Shown here: positions 60,526-64,000 of the stretch, in pieces
How positions within the stretch are numbered: position 1 is the first letter of the stretch
Layout: every line of letters begins with the position of its first letter
NCBI GenBank assembly: GCA_018857735.1
Contig: JABMCL010003783.1
Coordinates: 363,501 to 427,500 of the forward strand
Reading direction: 5' to 3'
Origin: Alviniconcha marisindica
Lineage: Eukaryota; Mollusca; Gastropoda; Provannidae
Length of the DNA: 64,000 bases
Notes under the pieces: model-generated
What the model was told of the DNA's origin: nothing
Databases searched by the model: none
What the model saw: the letters and a program-made list of their open reading frames with translations, nothing else
Program-made: the position numbers and the translations under genes

Positions 60526-60922
60526 AAAAAAGTTGTAACGTTTGCCTTCCGACGTTGTATTAGCAAGGAACACAACTCTTAGAAGCCCTTTTGACAAAGA
60601 AAAATATATTGTTCTGCACCAATGTAATAATAACAATAACGGGAGACTTTTACAGCGTCTGCTCTTCGGAAGCACAAAGCTCATTGCAATGAACAATGTT
60701 ACACAAAACCAAGAGACACTTAAAGGACAAGTCCAAGGTTAGGGGTGATTTCGGACACGATTTCCGTTAAAGCTCGCTGAAAACGATGATGTAGGTGAAA
60801 CTGTGATTTGAGGGTTATAAATGCACGAAAAAAGGCATTTTCTGTCGTACCGAAAGCGTCGCCATGACGCCCAAATCACGTGACCATATGCCTACTACGT
60901 CACTCTGGGGAGTTGCTGCAAA

Positions 60923-61099
60923 ATGGCCAACTCGAGCTCCGAAGACGAAACTGATACTTTCCCCGAGAGACCCACAAGGATACAGCCGTATCAGTTTGAG
61001 TCTGTCAGGCAGGGTTTTGAAAGAGTACCGGAACATCGTGTCAGCTTCGAAGCAAACCCCATGCGGTATTCCATGGGGTTTGCGAAATGCACTCACTGA
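60923..61099 (+). CDS. Small acidic ORF of unknown function antisense to THAP fragment
   Basis: A 58-codon ORF begins MANSSSEDETDTFPERPTRI and continues QPYQFESVRQGFERV before a stop. The Ser/Asp/Glu-rich start followed by a PYQFE-type motif resembles N-termini of P2X7-cytoplasmic-domain-like proteins common in invertebrate genomes, but the match is short and from memory. It overlaps the THAP fragment on the other strand; at most one of them is likely to be coding. Confidence 0.25.
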   Translation: MANSSSEDETDTFPERPTRIQPYQFESVRQGFERVPEHRVSFEANPMRYSMGFAKCTH

Positions 61100-61277
61100 A
61101 ATGCTCGCTACACAAATGGGCGTGATGCGGCGCAGCAAGAAAGTCAGCTCGTTTGAATTGTATAAATTTAATCTGCTTTCGCCTCACTGCGGGTAGATTG
61201 CACGGGAGCTCGTGCATTGTTATACCTGGGGTCGACTGCGAATTGTTACAGTTCGCGGCAATACAGTAGGCCGGCAT
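61041..61277 (-). pseudogene. THAP-type zinc-finger ORF fragment
   Basis: The minus-strand ORF beginning MPAYCIAANCNNSQ has the spacing of a THAP domain: a first C-x4-C pair at residues 5 and 10, a stretch with MHELP, RRKQIKFI, and a second half LCSEHFSE supplying C-x2-H. It stops soon after, before the usual AVPT-like end. THAP domains are DNA-binding modules of P-element-type transposases and of host proteins derived from them. Nothing catalytic is visible, so this is an isolated first exon or a transposon remnant. Confidence 0.55.
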
Positions 61278-61561
61278 AGTTAACTTTTTGTCCACCACAC
61301 GCGTACACAGTTTACTGAAGAATCTAAGATGGCAACCGCATTGACTCCCCAGACTGACGTCACTTCCGTGAAAGTCACGTGACTGATGGCCAGCCTACAG
61401 AAAATAAAATCGATTAAAAACCCAACTAATTTTTTATTTCTATTTCATTGAATCTGAAACTAGTGACTCATTTGGCAATCATTTCGATGGTCATTTTGCA
61501 TACTTAAAAACCTTGGACTTTTACTTTAAGTAAAGGCGACTCAGGTCTCGTTGTTGTACTT

Positions 61562-61605
61562 GTGTGACGGCTTTCGAGCGCTAATTAACTCCCTTGTGTG
61601 TAGAG
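61562..61605. mobile_element. Solo right terminus of the same MITE family
   Basis: The sequence tgtgtgacggctttcgagcg followed by ctaattaactccc matches the right inverted terminus of the element at 37804-37967. Together with the left-type piece at 60400 it brackets the THAP fragment, so an older, larger element may have spanned about 60.4-61.6 kb. Confidence 0.5.
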
Positions 61606-61747
61606 TCCTAGGTGAATAGAGCTTACACAATGGGTTTGAATGGGTCACCGAAAATTAAGGAACACTAATCGTGTTCATTTTGCCGTAGCCTGCGGCTCTT
61701 GACTAACGCCTAACCCTGACAAAGTGGTAAGTAAGTAGGCTTGGTTG

Positions 61748-61800
61748 AGTGTTGCTTTACGTCCACAGAAACCGTAGGCTTATTAGGGACGGGAGCCCAG
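61748..61800 (+). repeat. Dispersed repeat, TTAACGTCCACAGAAACC family
   Basis: Contains gctttacgtccacagaaacc and ggcttattagggacgggag, nearly identical to the copy at 62735-62795. It is directly followed by acgcccagtcaaccagtacg at 61870, a second shared block that also resembles the 2.6-3.95 kb minisatellite unit. Confidence 0.7.
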
Positions 61801-62279
61801 GACGGCCACCTCGACTTTCACACAGCTCCGGAGTTCTGTGTAAGTGGGCTGAATCACTTGTTCTTTTACGCCCAGTCAACCAGTACGGTCATATCAGAGC
61901 GATAACAAAATGGTAACAAACTGTGATTCAACAAATCACTTAGATTGCCACCTAAACGCATAACAAACATGCGGTAGTTATTACACTTCTTAATCACTAC
62001 TTTCTGGTCGATAACCTACAGTAGAATAATCAACTCGAAAAAAGCACTGCTGAGTGTAATAAATCAATGTGAATCCCCCCCCACCCCCCCCCCTCTACTC
62101 TCCCTCACTCTCCACCCCCCCCCCCCTCCCACCACACACATACACAGGCCTACACGAGTAGTGCAATAAAATAAAAATGTCACTGACGAAAACATGCCAT
62201 GACTATTACACGCAACACTAGTAACAAGAACAAGATTAATCACAAGGTACACCTCTCCTTTTAATTTAAAAACAACAAC

Positions 62280-62631
62280 ATCTAAGTAGTTCATTGCCCC
62301 TTGCGGGAAATTCGGGTCGCTTTACACGGGCAAGGCTCAGCAGCCGCAAGAGCAGCGCTACCCATTCCTATCAGTGTGTGTGTGGTATTTTCCTGTGTCC
62401 AGACAATGGGATGGCTGCCTGTGTTTGGGAGCTTTAACGTGCGCACAGACGTTGAAGCATGCGATAGCACACAGGGGCTGTACCGTGTACGGACACCGTA
62501 AGCGAGTGCACTGAAGCTGACTCACTGAGAAAAATCCCTTGCCTCAAAGGGGACTCGAACCCGAGTCATACATATTAGTATTGCGTCTGGCTTTTCAGTC
62601 GGACGCTGTACCAACTGAGCTACGTCCCCGC
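62280..62631 (-). mobile_element. tRNA-derived SINE
   Basis: On the minus strand the element begins with a tRNA-like head: GGGGACG, A box TAGCTCAGTTGG (about 62622-62611) and B box GGTTCGAGTCC (about 62560-62550). The anticodon arm is imperfect and the 3' acceptor arm does not pair, so it is not a functional tRNA gene. A tRNA-unrelated body runs on to about 62280, with short A/T-rich sequence after it. Confidence 0.65.
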
Positions 62632-62659
62632 CCCATGAATCGGCAAACAAAGGGTCAAG

Positions 62660-62668
62660 AAGCCTACG

Positions 62669-62728
<60 letters not shown>
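62660..62728 (+). repeat. (GTAA)n tetranucleotide repeat
   Basis: About 15 near-perfect copies of AGTA/GTAA lie between the SINE head and a copy of the TTAACGTCCACAGAAACC repeat family. Confidence 0.95.
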
Positions 62729-62730
<2 letters not shown>

Positions 62731-62734
62731 CATG

Positions 62735-62795
62735 GTGCTTAACGTCCACAGAAACCACAAGGCTTATTAGGGACGGGTTGGCCTACGAGCTGCAA
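62735..62795 (+). repeat. Dispersed repeat, TTAACGTCCACAGAAACC family
   Basis: The block gcttaacgtccacagaaacc followed by aaggcttattagggacggg is shared with 61748-61795 on plus, and on minus with about 41995-42045 (gcttattagggacgggga in reverse complement) and, more diverged, 16700-16905. This is a short interspersed family that lacks coding capacity. Confidence 0.7.
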
Positions 62796-63099
62796 AATTG
62801 ATGTGACATATAAACCACAAGGCGCCAAAAGCCCCCTGCGGGTTTTCAACACGTGATGGCGGAGTATGCAACGGAGTGCGCACGGCGGGTGTCGGGTGCA
62901 GAAGCCGCACTTCGATTTTCTGTCAGGGTGCGGCGTGGCGGGGCGTGCCGGCAAAGGAAGTGGTGGCAGGACTCACGGTCCGGTGCTGGCGACACGTCGA
63001 CACAGCTTCCTTCACCGGCCGGCGCCGCTGACGATCGTGCCTCAATCCCACAGCTGCTGCTACAAAGTGTTTGATGCTATAAAAATAAATAAAAATAAA

Positions 63100-63560
63100 T
63101 AAAAACAAAACAAAACAAATCAGCTTGTCGCTACAAAACAGTGTCGCTACAAAACAGCTTGTCTGTACAAAGCCGAGCCTGTCGCTTCAAAATTGAACTT
63201 GTTGCTACAAAACTGAGCTTGTCGCTACAAAACGGCTTGTCGCTACAGAACTGAGCTTGTCACTACAAAACTGAGCGAGCTTGTGTTTTGTTTGGTTTGG
63301 TTCCCCCCCCCCCCCCCCCCCCACCATTCTGGAGCGTTTAATCAAATAGCATGCATCTGGGCGAGCTTGTTGCTGCAAGACTGAACTTAGGGCTACAAAA
63401 AAACTTGTTAGAAACCCGAGCTTGTCGCTACAAAACTGAACTTGTCGCTACAAAACTGAGCTTTTGGCTACAAAACAATTTGTCGCTACGAACCTGAACT
63501 TGTCGCTGCAACTTTAGCGCCGTTTTTGTAGCCGCGAATGTAAAGTTATCACTGCAGGGA
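63100..63560 (+). repeat. ~22-bp degenerate satellite (gcttgtcgctacaaaactga)
   Basis: About 15 loose copies of cttgtcgctacaaaactgag, interrupted by a poly-C run at 63303-63322. Looser gc(t/a)gcaaa / ctacaaaa motifs continue to the window end at 64000. Confidence 0.85.
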
Positions 63561-64000
63561 GCACATCTGCAGAAGCAACTTTGCCTTGACTTTTACAAAT
63601 ACAGAAACAGAAAGTTTTGCAGAGACAAAATCAACTTTGCAGCGACCTTCCTCTCGATTTTGCAGCTGTACATTTGCTAAACGTTTTGCAACTACAAAAG
63701 CGACATATCGGCTGCTTGAAGCCTCAAGCCCGCTTCTTTTTTCTTTTTTCTTTTTTTCCAGCTGAAAATATTTGAAGCTGTGAATAAGTAAAGCAGTTTT
63801 TCACCGCAAAGTTGATTGTGTCGCTGCCAAACTGCTTCTCATTTTTGCAGCCTCAAAATAAATAAACAAATAGTCGCGGAAAAGTCAACAGCATGCTAAA
63901 GCGTGGGCTTTAGTCAACTAAAGCGTGGGCTTTGCAGCGAGGAGAATTTGAGGCTGCAAATCTGGAATTGTGGCACTGGCAGCGTGCCATACTATTTCGA
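63561..64000. other. Right edge, unannotated
   Basis: No gene seen. Scattered ttgcagc/gctgcaaa motifs extend the flavour of the 22-bp satellite without clear periodicity. Confidence 0.4.

Noticed and set aside
62548..62630. tRNA gene on the minus strand
   Set aside because: A and B boxes are present, but the acceptor arm does not pair and the anticodon arm is mismatched; it continues into a non-tRNA body, so it is a SINE head.

Overview
This is eukaryotic genomic DNA, most likely from a mollusc and probably a gastropod (inference). The genes are animal-type and split by GT-AG introns. The sequence is crowded with CA, GA and poly-G tracts, long minisatellites, MITEs and a tRNA-derived SINE. 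No operons, CRISPR arrays or bacterial features are present. The four genes were assembled exon by exon from family protein similarity, splice consensus and reading phase. Each closes in frame, except one 1-nt frameshift in SAXO4 and the 3' end of MSH2, which lies past the left edge.

Layout: (1) 444-25287 minus, MSH2 mismatch-repair ATPase, 25 coding exons, lacking only the C-terminal ~95 residues. (2) 25380-29747 plus, ZC4H2 zinc-finger protein, 5 exons. It is head-to-head with MSH2, with 92 bp between the start codons, so the promoter is probably bidirectional. (3) 29748-36579, ZC4H2 3'UTR plus an intergenic stretch with a minisatellite and a broken SAP-domain ORF of transposon type. (4) 36580-47821 minus, SAXO4 (PPP1R32), an axonemal-microtubule protein, 11 coding exons, one with a 1-nt frameshift. 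(5) 49796-58809 plus, RPF2, a ribosome-biogenesis Brix protein, 10 exons, head-to-head with SAXO4. (6) 58810-64000, 3'UTR and repeat-rich DNA with a THAP-domain fragment, MITE pieces, a SINE and a short-unit satellite. The genes belong to different pathways (DNA repair, transcription/neural development, cilia, ribosome assembly); only the shared promoters link them.

The most striking structure is in the introns. Most introns of MSH2, ZC4H2, RPF2 and SAXO4 carry a tandem array, or at least one degenerate copy, derived from the adjacent exon-intron junction. Each unit holds the splice donor or acceptor plus from a few to about 60 bases of the exon edge. About 20 junctions show this clearly, on both strands, with unrelated unit sequences and periods from 29 to about 100 bp. 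True splice sites therefore sit beside up to 20 or more decoys. In ZC4H2 one copy has become an in-frame, splice-competent 57-nt cassette candidate, and copies of the zinc-finger exon still encode most of the first zinc-binding half. I know of no named system of this kind, and it is the main result.
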